Shown: positions 1 through 6,050, counted from the stretch's first letter. The stretch: 8,128 nucleotides of DNA from JAHEME01 sp034435035 (GCA_034435035.1 DAOTXW010000078.1:1-8128), one strand, 5' to 3'. Program-made: numbers and translations. The notes: generated from the sequence alone by a model not told the origin.

Positions 1-15
1 CCCCCCCCCCCCCCC
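1..15. other. Poly-C contig end
   Basis: Fifteen consecutive C residues open the window and pass directly into ordinary GC-rich sequence. A matching but longer C-rich tract closes the window. Homopolymer tracts at both ends of one contig are best read as sequencing or assembly artefact, so this stretch should not be treated as biology. Bases 16-51 are the only remaining sequence downstream of the leftward lipoprotein gene, and no terminator is visible there. Confidence 0.75.
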
Positions 16-51
16 GGGTCCGGTTTCGGCACGCGGCAGGCCGCGCCCCGG

Positions 52-699
52 CTACTCGATGGTGATGGTGTACTGCCCGCCGCTGAACACATCCACCCGG
101 ACGGTGTAGGTGCCGTCCGCCGGCAGCGTGAAGGTGATCTGCGCGTCGTACCCGCCGGCCCCGCCGCCGCTGTCGTCATCCTCGGCCAGCACATTGCCGG
201 AGGGGTCGATCAGGTAAGCGCGGGGGTCGGTATCGCCGATCGCCTGCACCCGGATGGTGACGGACTGCCCCGACGTGCCCTGGAACAGCCAGTTCTGCGC
301 GTCGAAGATGCCGTCGATCTGGCCGGTCTTGGATTCGCCGATGCTGATCGACTCGACCAGGATGGTGGTCAGCCCATCGCCGCCATCATACACGGGGCCA
401 AGCGGGCTCTGCGCCGTGCCTTCGCCGCCGGGCAGTTCGAGTCCGCCTATGTCCCCGCCCTCAGCCGCCTGAGTCAACTGCGCATTGAGGGTTGGCGCCA
501 GGTTGGTGGCCTCGGCGACCAGTTCGGTCGCCTGCGCCTGGAAGGTCGGCATCCCCTCGTTCACTTCGGTGGCCAGAGCGCCCGCCGTGGCCGCCGTGCC
601 CTGAATCTGGCTCAGCGGCCCGCAGGTGCAGGCCAGGGCAGCCAGCAGCAGGGCAAACAGACTGAAGGCTGCCAGTGCGCGCTGTGTGGAAGTCTTCAT
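52..699 (-). CDS. PPC-domain lipoprotein, 215 aa
   Basis: Predicted secreted lipoprotein of unknown ligand. The N-terminus has basic residues, a hydrophobic core (about residues 8-23) and a lipobox L-A-L-A-C with lipidated Cys24; a second Cys follows at 26. Residues 30-85 are Ala/Thr/Gln-rich and probably form a helical or disordered stalk. Residues about 118-215 form a beta-rich domain resembling the bacterial pre-peptidase C-terminal (PPC) fold: the NWLFQGTSGQSVTI strand pair, the acidic EDDDSGGG loop, then LPADGTYTVRV and the final strand. In known families PPC domains usually sit beside secreted peptidases, but none is fused here. A possible AGGTAAG ribosome-binding site lies about 7 bases before the ATG. 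The gene follows its paralogue (763-1236) after 63 bases on the same strand, so co-transcription is plausible. Lipoprotein call is strong, PPC family moderate, function unknown. Confidence 0.85.
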   Translation of the reverse strand: MKTSTQRALAAFSLFALLLAALACTCGPLSQIQGTAATAGALATEVNEGMPTFQAQATELVAEATNLAPTLNAQLTQAAEGGDIGGLELPGGEGTAQSPLGPVYDGGDGLTTILVESISIGESKTGQIDGIFDAQNWLFQGTSGQSVTIRVQAIGDTDPRAYLIDPSGNVLAEDDDSGGGAGGYDAQITFTLPADGTYTVRVDVFSGGQYTITIE

Positions 700-714
700 G
701 ATTGCGCTTACCTG

Positions 715-734
715 TATCCTTTCCTATCCTTTCC
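715..734 (-). repeat. 10-bp direct repeat, two copies, in leader of 52-699
   Basis: Two exact, abutting copies of TATCCTTTCC (715-724 and 725-734), read on the coding strand as GGAAAGGATA twice. They lie 16-35 bases before the start codon of the leftward lipoprotein at 52-699. Each copy holds a purine-rich AAAGGA core like a Shine-Dalgarno sequence, but too far from the ATG to serve it directly. The core recalls the 14-bp units at 4712-4753. The remainder of the 63-base gap between the two lipoprotein genes shows no hairpin. Confidence 0.8.
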
Positions 735-762
735 AGTGAACAGCCCGAAATACGCTTCCGAT

Positions 763-1236
763 TTACTGCAGGGTGACGGTGTAGCTGCCCGCCGTGAAAA
801 CGTCGATCCGGATGTAGTACGTGCCGTCGGCGGGCAGGGTCTCGGTCAGCAGGGCATTATACCCACCGCCGCTGTCGTCGTCTTCCCCGATCACGTTGCC
901 GCTGGCGTCCAGCAGGCGGATGCGCGGATCGCAGTCGCCCTGCCCCACTACGTTGATCGTCACCGACTGCCCCGCCGTCCCCTGAAAGCTCCAGTTGTGG
1001 GCCTCGAACAGGCTGCCGATCGACCCTGACCCGCTGCCGCCGACGGTGATCGTCCCGCCGCCGGTGGTTGTATAACCGTCGCCTCCGTCCGGCCCGCTGC
1101 CGCCTCCGGTCGCACTCGGCGGCACCAGGCTGCTGATGTCGCTGCAGGTGCATGCTGCCGCGACCAGCACCAGCGCCGCCAGCGCTACCAGGATCCAACT
1201 CGCCGACCTGCGGCCTGTGACACCCTGAAGAACCAT
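763..1236 (-). CDS. PPC-domain lipoprotein, 157 aa (paralogue of 52-699)
   Basis: Predicted secreted lipoprotein. The signal peptide has two arginines at 9-10, a hydrophobic core at about 14-28 and lipobox V-A-A-A-C with lipidated Cys29; the C-T-C arrangement matches the neighbour. A short Gly/Ser/Thr-rich linker (40-70) leads to a C-terminal PPC-like domain (about 62-157) with the same landmarks: NWSFQGTAGQSVTI, EDDDSGGG and LPADGTYYIRIDVF. Aligned by eye with the protein at 52-699, about 55 of 87 domain positions are identical, while the N-terminal linkers are unrelated in length and sequence. This suggests duplication followed by linker divergence. GGGAGGTA lies about 6 bases upstream of the ATG, a strong ribosome-binding site. 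It is the first gene of the leftward pair, divergent from glnA. One extra Cys (102) lies inside the domain. Binding partner unknown. Confidence 0.85.
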   Translation of the reverse strand: MVLQGVTGRRSASWILVALAALVLVAAACTCSDISSLVPPSATGGGSGPDGGDGYTTTGGGTITVGGSGSGSIGSLFEAHNWSFQGTAGQSVTINVVGQGDCDPRIRLLDASGNVIGEDDDSGGGYNALLTETLPADGTYYIRIDVFTAGSYTVTLQ

Positions 1237-1291
1237 CTTCTACCTCCCTCTATAGCTGGACTCAGACTGCTGTGGCCCGATTGCAATTAGC

Positions 1292-1297
1292 ATTGTA
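1292..1297 (-). promoter_or_regulatory. Candidate -10 element for leftward lipoprotein pair
   Basis: On the minus strand the sequence GGCTACAATGC contains TACAAT, a 5-of-6 match to the sigma-70 -10 consensus. It would start transcription roughly 45 bases before the ATG of the 157-aa lipoprotein. No convincing -35 hexamer lies 16-18 bases upstream. The core GCTACAATG is identical to that before the S15 hydrolase gene, which adds some support. Confidence 0.4.
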
Positions 1298-1320
1298 GCC
1301 ATCTTGCGCCGCCGCGCCAG

Positions 1321-1345
1321 CGGCGCCGACGCGTCGGCGGCGCCG
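1321..1345. promoter_or_regulatory. GC-rich palindrome in divergent intergenic region
   Basis: A perfect 16-bp palindrome, CGCCGACGCGTCGGCG (1324-1339), is centred on ACGCGT. It is flanked by two identical CGGCGCCG octamers (1321-1328 and 1338-1345), so the whole element is nearly symmetrical. It sits between the putative leftward -10 (1292-1297) and the putative glnA -35 (1355-1360), upstream of both transcripts. That position suits a shared operator rather than a terminator. No regulator family could be recognised from the sequence. Confidence 0.4.
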
Positions 1346-1354
1346 GGGCGGTTA

Positions 1355-1383
1355 TTGGAATCGCGCAGCGTGTCTGGTAAACT
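1355..1383 (+). promoter_or_regulatory. Candidate sigma-70 promoter for glnA
   Basis: TTGGAA (1355-1360) and TAAACT (1378-1383) are separated by 17 bases, and TG lies one base before the -10 (extended -10 form). Each hexamer matches consensus at 4 of 6 positions. Transcription would begin near 1390, leaving a leader of about 28 bases with the GGGGAGGAG ribosome-binding site. An inverted pair CGTGT (1369-1373) / ACACG (1394-1398) brackets the -10 and the predicted start point and could be an operator. Confidence 0.4.
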
Positions 1384-1417
1384 CCGCCCGTTAACACGGC
1401 TTGCCCGGGGAGGAGAT

Positions 1418-2761
1418 ATGCCAGCCATGCATGAAACAGTCAAACAGGCCCAGAGCGATGGCGTCCTTTTCATCGATCTCCAGTTCACCGATATCATGGG
1501 CACCATCAAGAGCGTGACGATCACCGTGGACCGCTTGTCGGAGGCGCTGGATCGGGGCATCTGGTTTGACGGCTCCAGCATCCAGGGCTTCGCCCGCATT
1601 CAGGAAAGCGACATGTTTCTGGTGCCCGACCCGGCTACCTACCGCGTCATGCCGTGGACCTCGCCGGAGCGCCGCCGCGCCCGCCTCATCTGCGACATCA
1701 AGTCGCCCGACGGCAGCGACTTCCCCGGCGACCCGCGCACCGCGCTGCGCCGCGCCGTCGAGCATGCAGCCAGACTGGGCTATACCTACAACTGCGGCCC
1801 GGAGCTGGAGTTCTTCCTGTTCAAGCGCAACGGGGAGAGCGGCCCGCTGACCCCCATCCCGCACGATGTGGGCGGCTATTTCGACTTCTCGCCCAAGGAT
1901 GAGGCGGCCTCGATCCGCGCCGACATCGTCCGCGCCCTGGAAGACATGGGGATGAGCGTCGAGGCCAGCCACCATGAGGTCGCCACCGGCCAGCACGAGA
2001 TCGACTTCGAGTACGCCGACGCGCTGACCGCCGCCGACAACGCGATCACGTTCAAGTACACGGTCAAGGCGGTGGCCGCCGCGCATGGCGTCTACGCGAC
2101 CTTCATGCCCAAGCCGATCTTCGGCATCAACGGCTCCGGGATGCACACGCACCAGAGCCTGGCCCACGTCAGCGATGGCAAGAATGCCTTCTACGATGCC
2201 GCGGATGAGTATCGCCTGTCCGCGCTGGCCTATGGCTTCATCGCGGGGCAGCTGGCCCATGCCCGCGCGCTGGCTGCCGTGGTCGCCCCGACCGTCAACA
2301 GCTACAAGCGGCTGACGCCCGGCTACGAGGCCCCGGTCTACATCTGCTGGGCGCAGGTCAACCGCTCGGCGCTGATCCGCATCCCGCGCTACGCGCCGGG
2401 CCGCGAGCAGTCCACCCGCGTCGAGCTGCGCTTCCCCGATCCGAGCTGCAACCCGTACCTGGCCTTCGCCACCATGCTGCAGGCCGGGCTGGACGGCATC
2501 GAGAGCCGGCTGCCGGCCCCGGAGGCCGTCAACGAGGATGTGTATCACTTCACCCCTGAGGACCTCGATGCCCGCGGCATCGGCCAGCTGCCCGGCACGC
2601 TGGGCGAGGCGCTCGATGCGCTGGCCGCCGATCCGGTGGTGCAGGCCGCTCTGGGTGATCACATCACCACCTCGTACCTGCGCGCCAAACGCGCCGAGTG
2701 GGATGAGTACCGCATCCAGGTGAGCCAGTGGGAGCTGGAGCGCTATCTGGAGACGCTCTAG
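1418..2761 (+). CDS. glnA: Glutamine synthetase, type I-alpha
   Basis: Cytosolic enzyme joining ammonia to glutamate with ATP to give glutamine, the entry step of nitrogen assimilation; type I enzymes are dodecamers. At 447 aa it has normal GSI-alpha length. The N-terminal beta-grasp domain spans about residues 10-95 and includes the DGSSIQGF latch region (51-58). The catalytic domain carries the expected metal and substrate residues: E129 and E131 (GPELEFF), HHEVATGQHE with E187 and E194, NGSGMHTHQSL with H243, NSYKRL with R298, E304, NRSALIRIP with R316, and RVELRFPD with E336 and R338. Arg60 matches the feedback-sensing Arg of Bacillus GSI-alpha. The beta-type adenylylation motif NLYDLPPE is replaced by VYHFTPED around Tyr376, so adenylylation is unlikely. 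The ATG at 1418 follows GGGGAGGAG; an in-frame ATG at 1427 is an alternative start. Upstream in-frame starts fall in the promoter. No glnB or glnR neighbour is present. Confidence 0.97.
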   Translation: MPAMHETVKQAQSDGVLFIDLQFTDIMGTIKSVTITVDRLSEALDRGIWFDGSSIQGFARIQESDMFLVPDPATYRVMPWTSPERRRARLICDIKSPDGSDFPGDPRTALRRAVEHAARLGYTYNCGPELEFFLFKRNGESGPLTPIPHDVGGYFDFSPKDEAASIRADIVRALEDMGMSVEASHHEVATGQHEIDFEYADALTAADNAITFKYTVKAVAAAHGVYATFMPKPIFGINGSGMHTHQSLAHVSDGKNAFYDAADEYRLSALAYGFIAGQLAHARALAAVVAPTVNSYKRLTPGYEAPVYICWAQVNRSALIRIPRYAPGREQSTRVELRFPDPSCNPYLAFATMLQAGLDGIESRLPAPEAVNEDVYHFTPEDLDARGIGQLPGTLGEALDALAADPVVQAALGDHITTSYLRAKRAEWDEYRIQVSQWELERYLETL

Positions 2762-2786
2762 GCAGCCGCCCTCCCGGGGACGCACC

Positions 2787-2817
2787 GCACCCCCGCGCAT
2801 CGCCGGCACGGGGGTGC
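2787..2817 (+). terminator. Hairpin downstream of glnA
   Basis: GCACCCCCG (2787-2795) pairs perfectly with CGGGGGTGC (2809-2817), giving a 9-bp GC-rich stem with a 13-base loop, 25 bases after the glnA stop. The following bases (CTGATTCTCCCC) hold only scattered Ts. The hairpin therefore lacks a proper U-tract and is a weak or Rho-assisted terminator candidate. Its position between two genes with separate promoters supports a terminator role. Confidence 0.5.
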
Positions 2818-2867
2818 CTGATTCTCCCCCGGCTCAGCCGGTGCGGCGGGCTGCTTCTGACAGGCTG

Positions 2868-2876
2868 TGCTACAAT
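2868..2876 (+). promoter_or_regulatory. Extended -10 promoter for S15 hydrolase
   Basis: TGC-TACAAT is an extended -10 element (TG, one base, then a 5-of-6 hexamer). No -35 hexamer is apparent 16-18 bases upstream, which is acceptable for extended -10 promoters. Transcription would start near 2883, leaving about 26 bases with AGGAGG (2898-2903) before the ATG at 2909. The element overlaps the only earlier in-frame start (GTG 2867), which argues against using that start. Confidence 0.5.
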
Positions 2877-2908
2877 GCGCGTCAGCTCTCCCCGCACAGG
2901 AGGATGCT

Positions 2909-4624
2909 ATGACCCAATCCCCTCCCCCCGCTGCGATTGATTTCACCTGGGGCGTGCCGGTCCCCATGCGCGACGGCGTCGCGCTGAACGCCACGCTCTA
3001 CCGCCCCCGCACCGGCCAGCCTGTGCCGGCCATTTTCACCATGACGCCCTATACCGCGGACTCCTACCATGCGCGGGCGATGTACTTCGCCGCGCAGGGC
3101 TACGCCTTCGCGCTGGTGGACTGCCGGGGCCGGGGCAACTCGGAGGGCCTCTTCGACGGCATGGGCCGTAACGAGGCCCGCGACGGTTATGACGTGGTCG
3201 AGTGGCTGGCCGCGCAGCCGTGGTGCAGCGGGCAGGTTGCCATGTGGGGCGGATCGTATGCCGGCATGAACCAGTGGCAGACCCTCGGCGCCTTCCCCCC
3301 GCATCTGGCGACCATCGTCCCCGCCGCCGCGGCCTGCCCCGGCGTGGACTTCCCGATGTACCGCAACATCCCGTACACCTACGATATCCGCTGGGCCACC
3401 CTCACCAGCGGGCGCACGGCCAACAGCCAGCTGTTCGCGGATGACGCCTTCTGGGACGCAAAGTTCCGCGAACTGTACCGGAATCACCGCCCGTTCACCG
3501 ATCTGGCCGCCGTCGTCGGCAACCCGGCCCCCTACTTCATGGCCGCGCTGGAGCATCCCACCGTCGATGCCTTCTTCGACTCCCTGACGCCGGATGCCGC
3601 CGCCTATGCCCGCTTCGACGTGCCCATCCTGACCATCACCGGCCACTACGATGACGATCAGCCGGGCGCGCTGGCCTACTATCAGCGCCACATGGCCCAC
3701 GGCTCCCCGGCGGCGCGGGACAGGCACTACCTGATCATCGGCCCCTGGGATCACGCCGGCACGCGCACCCCCTCCGAGAAAGTCGGCGGCCTGACCTTCG
3801 GCCAGGAGGCGCTGCTGGATCTCAACGCGCTGCATGCCGCCTGGTACGGCTGGGTGATGCTCGGCGGCCCGCGCCCGGAGTTCCTGCGCCAGCGGGTAGC
3901 CTACTACGTCACCGGGGCGGATGTGTGGAAGTATGCGGATTCGCTGGACGCCATCGCCGATGAGCGCCGCCTGTGCTACCTGGACTCGGCGGGCGGCGGG
4001 GCCGGCGACGTGTTCCACTCCGGCTGGCTGCGCGTCGATGGGCCGGGGGAAGGCCCGCCGGACTCGTTCACCTATGATCCGCTCGACACCCGGCCCGGCG
4101 AGGCTGAAAGCACCGACCTGTCCGGCCGGCTGGTCGATCAGCGGCCCGCGCTGAGCCTGCGCGGCGATGGGCTGGTGTATCACAGCGCCCCGTTTGAGCA
4201 GGCGGCGGAGATCACCGGTCAGCCACGCCTGACGCTTTACCTGGCGATGGATGTGCCGGACACCGACTTCGAGGTATGGCTGTACGAGATCACCGACCGC
4301 GGCGCGGCGATCCTGCTCACCGGCGATCACCTGCGGGCACGTTACCGGCACTCACTGCGCGAGGAGACGCTCGTGACTCCCGGCGAGATCACCCGCTACG
4401 ACTTCGACGCCTTCACCTTCATCTCGCGGCAGGTCGCCCGCGGCAGCCGCCTGCGGCTGGTCATCCGCTGCCACAACTCGATCCACTGGCAGAAGAACTA
4501 CAACAGCGGCGGCGTGGTCGCCTCCGAGACAGCCGCCGATGCCCGGACGGCGCATATCACGCTGTATCACGACGCCGATCATCCCAGCGTGCTGGAACTG
4601 CCGATCGTCCACAGCGCTGGCTGA
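2909..4624 (+). CDS. S15/CocE-type alpha/beta hydrolase, 571 aa
   Basis: Predicted serine hydrolase of the X-Pro dipeptidyl-peptidase S15 / CocE-NonD family, which cleaves ester, amide or X-Pro peptide bonds; the true substrate cannot be read from sequence. Residues about 12-310 form the alpha/beta-hydrolase core with a helical cap (about 150-235). The strand-turn ALVDCRGRGNSEG lies at 68-80. The nucleophile elbow is GGSYAG with Ser116, the acid is probably Asp248 in TGHYDDDQ, and the catalytic His282 lies in GPWDHAG. Residues about 325-566 form the jelly-roll C-terminal domain typical of the family (PF08530 type), including SFTYDPLDTRP, the DTDFEVWLYE strand and the late HNSIHWQKNYN motif. 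There is no signal peptide, so it should be cytosolic. Start ATG 2909 follows AGGAGG by 5 bases. Length is normal for CocE-like esterases. It stands alone behind its own promoter. Family strong, specificity unknown. Confidence 0.93.
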   Translation: MTQSPPPAAIDFTWGVPVPMRDGVALNATLYRPRTGQPVPAIFTMTPYTADSYHARAMYFAAQGYAFALVDCRGRGNSEGLFDGMGRNEARDGYDVVEWLAAQPWCSGQVAMWGGSYAGMNQWQTLGAFPPHLATIVPAAAACPGVDFPMYRNIPYTYDIRWATLTSGRTANSQLFADDAFWDAKFRELYRNHRPFTDLAAVVGNPAPYFMAALEHPTVDAFFDSLTPDAAAYARFDVPILTITGHYDDDQPGALAYYQRHMAHGSPAARDRHYLIIGPWDHAGTRTPSEKVGGLTFGQEALLDLNALHAAWYGWVMLGGPRPEFLRQRVAYYVTGADVWKYADSLDAIADERRLCYLDSAGGGAGDVFHSGWLRVDGPGEGPPDSFTYDPLDTRPGEAESTDLSGRLVDQRPALSLRGDGLVYHSAPFEQAAEITGQPRLTLYLAMDVPDTDFEVWLYEITDRGAAILLTGDHLRARYRHSLREETLVTPGEITRYDFDAFTFISRQVARGSRLRLVIRCHNSIHWQKNYNSGGVVASETAADARTAHITLYHDADHPSVLELPIVHSAG

Positions 4625-4639
4625 GCAGGAGCGCGGCCA

Positions 4640-4669
4640 TTGTGCCGGGCTGCCGTGTTAGGCTATAGT
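4640..4669 (+). promoter_or_regulatory. Candidate promoter for membrane protein gene
   Basis: TTGTGC (4640-4645) and TATAGT (4664-4669) are 18 bases apart. The -10 matches at 5 of 6 positions, the -35 only at its TTG. Transcription would begin near 4676, giving a leader of about 79 bases that contains the three 14-bp repeats. No good terminator for the preceding hydrolase gene is visible between 4625 and 4711. Confidence 0.4.
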
Positions 4670-4711
4670 AGGGTTGCGGGCGTCTCGCGGCGCCCCGGCG
4701 CAGACTGACCG

Positions 4712-4753
4712 GAAAGGAATCGCCTGAAAGGAATCGCCTGAAAGGAATCGCCT
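4712..4753 (+). repeat. Three 14-bp tandem repeats carrying Shine-Dalgarno cores
   Basis: The unit GAAAGGAATCGCCT is repeated exactly three times (4712-4725, 4726-4739, 4740-4753), followed by one G and the ATG at 4755. Each unit contains AAAGGA. The last copy stands about 8 bases before the ATG, a workable Shine-Dalgarno distance; the other two are 14 and 28 bases further upstream. A similar single sequence, GGGAAGGATCGCC, follows the same gene at 5297-5309. Perfect identity of the copies points to recent duplication by slippage. Confidence 0.9.
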
Positions 4754-4754
4754 G

Positions 4755-5288
4755 ATGAGTAAGGCGCGGCCCGCCCTTTTAGAGATCGTCCTTAAGACCC
4801 TCGTGACCCATACCGTCACGTACTTCCTGATGGGGCTGCTGGCATCCACCCTGCTCGACTATGCCGGGTTCTTCAGAGACACCAGCCTGAGCGCGATGAT
4901 GCGGCCGATCGATGACCGCTGGGTGATGGCCGGACCGCTGTTCCAGCCCATCCGGGGCATCCTGTTCGGGATCGTCTTTTACCTGCTGCGCACGTCGTTC
5001 TTCGGCAGGAAGAACGGCTGGCTGGTGATGTGGATCGTCCTGGTCATCCTGGGGATCATCGGTACGTTCGGCCCGGCGCCGGGCTCCGTGGAAGGGATGC
5101 TGTATACGATCTTCCCGCTGTCGGTTCATCTCCGGGGCCTGCCGGAGGTGATCCTGCAGGCGATGCTCCTATCGCTGATCCTGTGCTACTGGGTGAACCA
5201 CCCGGAGAAGAAGTGGATCAGCTGGGTGATGGGGACGGCGTTCGTGATCCTGGTCGCCCTGCCGGCGCTTGGTCTGCTGGTGGGCTAG
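4755..5288 (+). CDS. Multi-pass integral membrane protein, 177 aa
   Basis: I do not recognise the family. Hydrophobic segments at about residues 16-35, 62-80, 88-106, 131-147 and 154-175 predict four to five transmembrane helices with a short basic N-terminus. The first loop holds a polar stretch, RPIDDRW (50-56), followed by GPLFQPIRG (60-68) entering the second helix. Charged and polar residues at a membrane edge like this may be functional. RTSFFGRKN (79-87) is a positively charged loop and so probably cytoplasmic. No enzyme, transporter or signalling motif was found and there is no signal peptide. The ATG at 4755 is chosen because the repeat-borne AAAGGA lies at proper distance. The gene has its own putative promoter and ends 81 bases before the lipoprotein at 5370, so it may or may not share a transcript with it. 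Protein-coding call is good, function unknown. Confidence 0.8.
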   Translation: MSKARPALLEIVLKTLVTHTVTYFLMGLLASTLLDYAGFFRDTSLSAMMRPIDDRWVMAGPLFQPIRGILFGIVFYLLRTSFFGRKNGWLVMWIVLVILGIIGTFGPAPGSVEGMLYTIFPLSVHLRGLPEVILQAMLLSLILCYWVNHPEKKWISWVMGTAFVILVALPALGLLVG

Positions 5289-5369
5289 CCTGAGCCGGGA
5301 AGGATCGCCAGCCGGCGCCTGTCCATACATCATACGAATCGACTCTCGCAGATGATCAAGGTGACACCG

Positions 5370-6050
5370 ATGAAGCGTGAATGGCACACTCTCTCCACCC
5401 CCGGCCTGCTGGCGACGCTGGCGCTGGCGGTGGCGCTGCTGGCCGGATGCAATGGCACCCTGGATAGCAACATCGCCACCCTCAATGCGGCGGCTACCAA
5501 TGCCGCCACCACCGGCATCAACGTGACGCTGCCTCCCCTGCTGATCACCAACACGCCCGGCCCGACCGCGCCGCCTAACCTGTACGACCTCGTCGCCAAC
5601 CCCGCCGACTCGGTGGCGCATGCCTGGGGCCAGGTCTACGGCCTGCCGCGCGGCTCGGAGTTCACGATCCTCGCCAATGAGGCCCAGGCCGGCGAGTTTG
5701 TGATCGCCACCCTCCAGCTCAGCGGCTGGCAGGACATGGTCAAGAACGGCAGCGTGGCGATCGGCGTGGGACAGATCCGGCTGGAGACCGCGCTGCTGAT
5801 CACCAATGAGGAGTTCGGCGCGGGCACGGTCTCGTTCCAGCCCACGCTGGACGGCATGGGCCGCATCCGCCTGAACCCGCTGGGCGCCAGCTTCGGCTCG
5901 CTGGATGTGCCGGGCAACCTGATCTCGGCGATGGGCGATGCGGTTCATACTTTGCTCTCCGGCGCGGCTAACGATTCCCTCAGCCGGGTCACGCTCTCGC
6001 AGATCGCGCTGGAAAACGGCGTGATGCGGGTCAGCGGGACCGTGCGCTGA
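5370..6050 (+). CDS. Lipoprotein of unknown function, 226 aa
   Basis: Predicted lipoprotein: basic N-terminus (MKREW), hydrophobic core at about 13-24, lipobox L-L-A-G-C with lipidated Cys27. Residues 28-70 are an Ala/Thr/Asn then Pro/Thr-rich linker (ITNTPGPTAPPN). Residues about 85-226 look like one beta-rich domain. It ends VTLSQIALENGVMRVSGTVR (207-226), preceded by a GRIRLNPLGASFGSLDVPG segment (164-182). This strand pattern loosely recalls lipid-binding TULIP-like lipoproteins such as the DUF2993/LmeA type, a weak resemblance only. ATG 5370 is preferred because AAGGTG (5358-5363) lies 6 bases upstream; an in-frame ATG at 5352 would add six residues but lacks a good ribosome-binding site. 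The next gene, the M23 lipoprotein, begins 28 bases after the stop, so the two are probably co-transcribed. Confidence 0.82.
   Translation: MKREWHTLSTPGLLATLALAVALLAGCNGTLDSNIATLNAAATNAATTGINVTLPPLLITNTPGPTAPPNLYDLVANPADSVAHAWGQVYGLPRGSEFTILANEAQAGEFVIATLQLSGWQDMVKNGSVAIGVGQIRLETALLITNEEFGAGTVSFQPTLDGMGRIRLNPLGASFGSLDVPGNLISAMGDAVHTLLSGAANDSLSRVTLSQIALENGVMRVSGTVR

Noticed and set aside
736..1029. 97-aa plus-strand frame opposite the 157-aa lipoprotein
   Set aside because: No ribosome-binding site and no motifs. The minus-strand lipoprotein has a signal peptide, lipobox and paralogue.
1304..1417. N-terminal extension of glnA from TTG 1304
   Set aside because: The extension would run through the palindrome and the putative promoter, lacks a ribosome-binding site, and has no counterpart in glutamine synthetases of normal length.
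1391..2809. 472-aa open frame on the minus strand
   Set aside because: It lies fully antisense to glnA, whose product matches the glutamine synthetase family throughout. The translation is Arg/Gly/Ala-rich without domain motifs, which is typical of the opposite strand of GC-rich genes.
2867..2908. Earlier GTG start for the S15 hydrolase
   Set aside because: The GTG overlaps the extended -10 element. AGGAGG lies at the right distance for ATG 2909 instead.
2882..4351. 489-aa open frame on the minus strand
   Set aside because: Antisense to the S15 hydrolase, which has a complete catalytic triad. The reverse translation has no recognisable motif and starts inside the gene.
4690..4701. GCGCC/GGCGC inverted repeat as terminator of the hydrolase gene
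   Set aside because: The 2-base loop is too tight for a stable hairpin and no T-tract follows.
4712..4753. Short tandem repeats as a CRISPR array
   Set aside because: The units are 14 bp and directly abutting, with no spacers and no cas genes.
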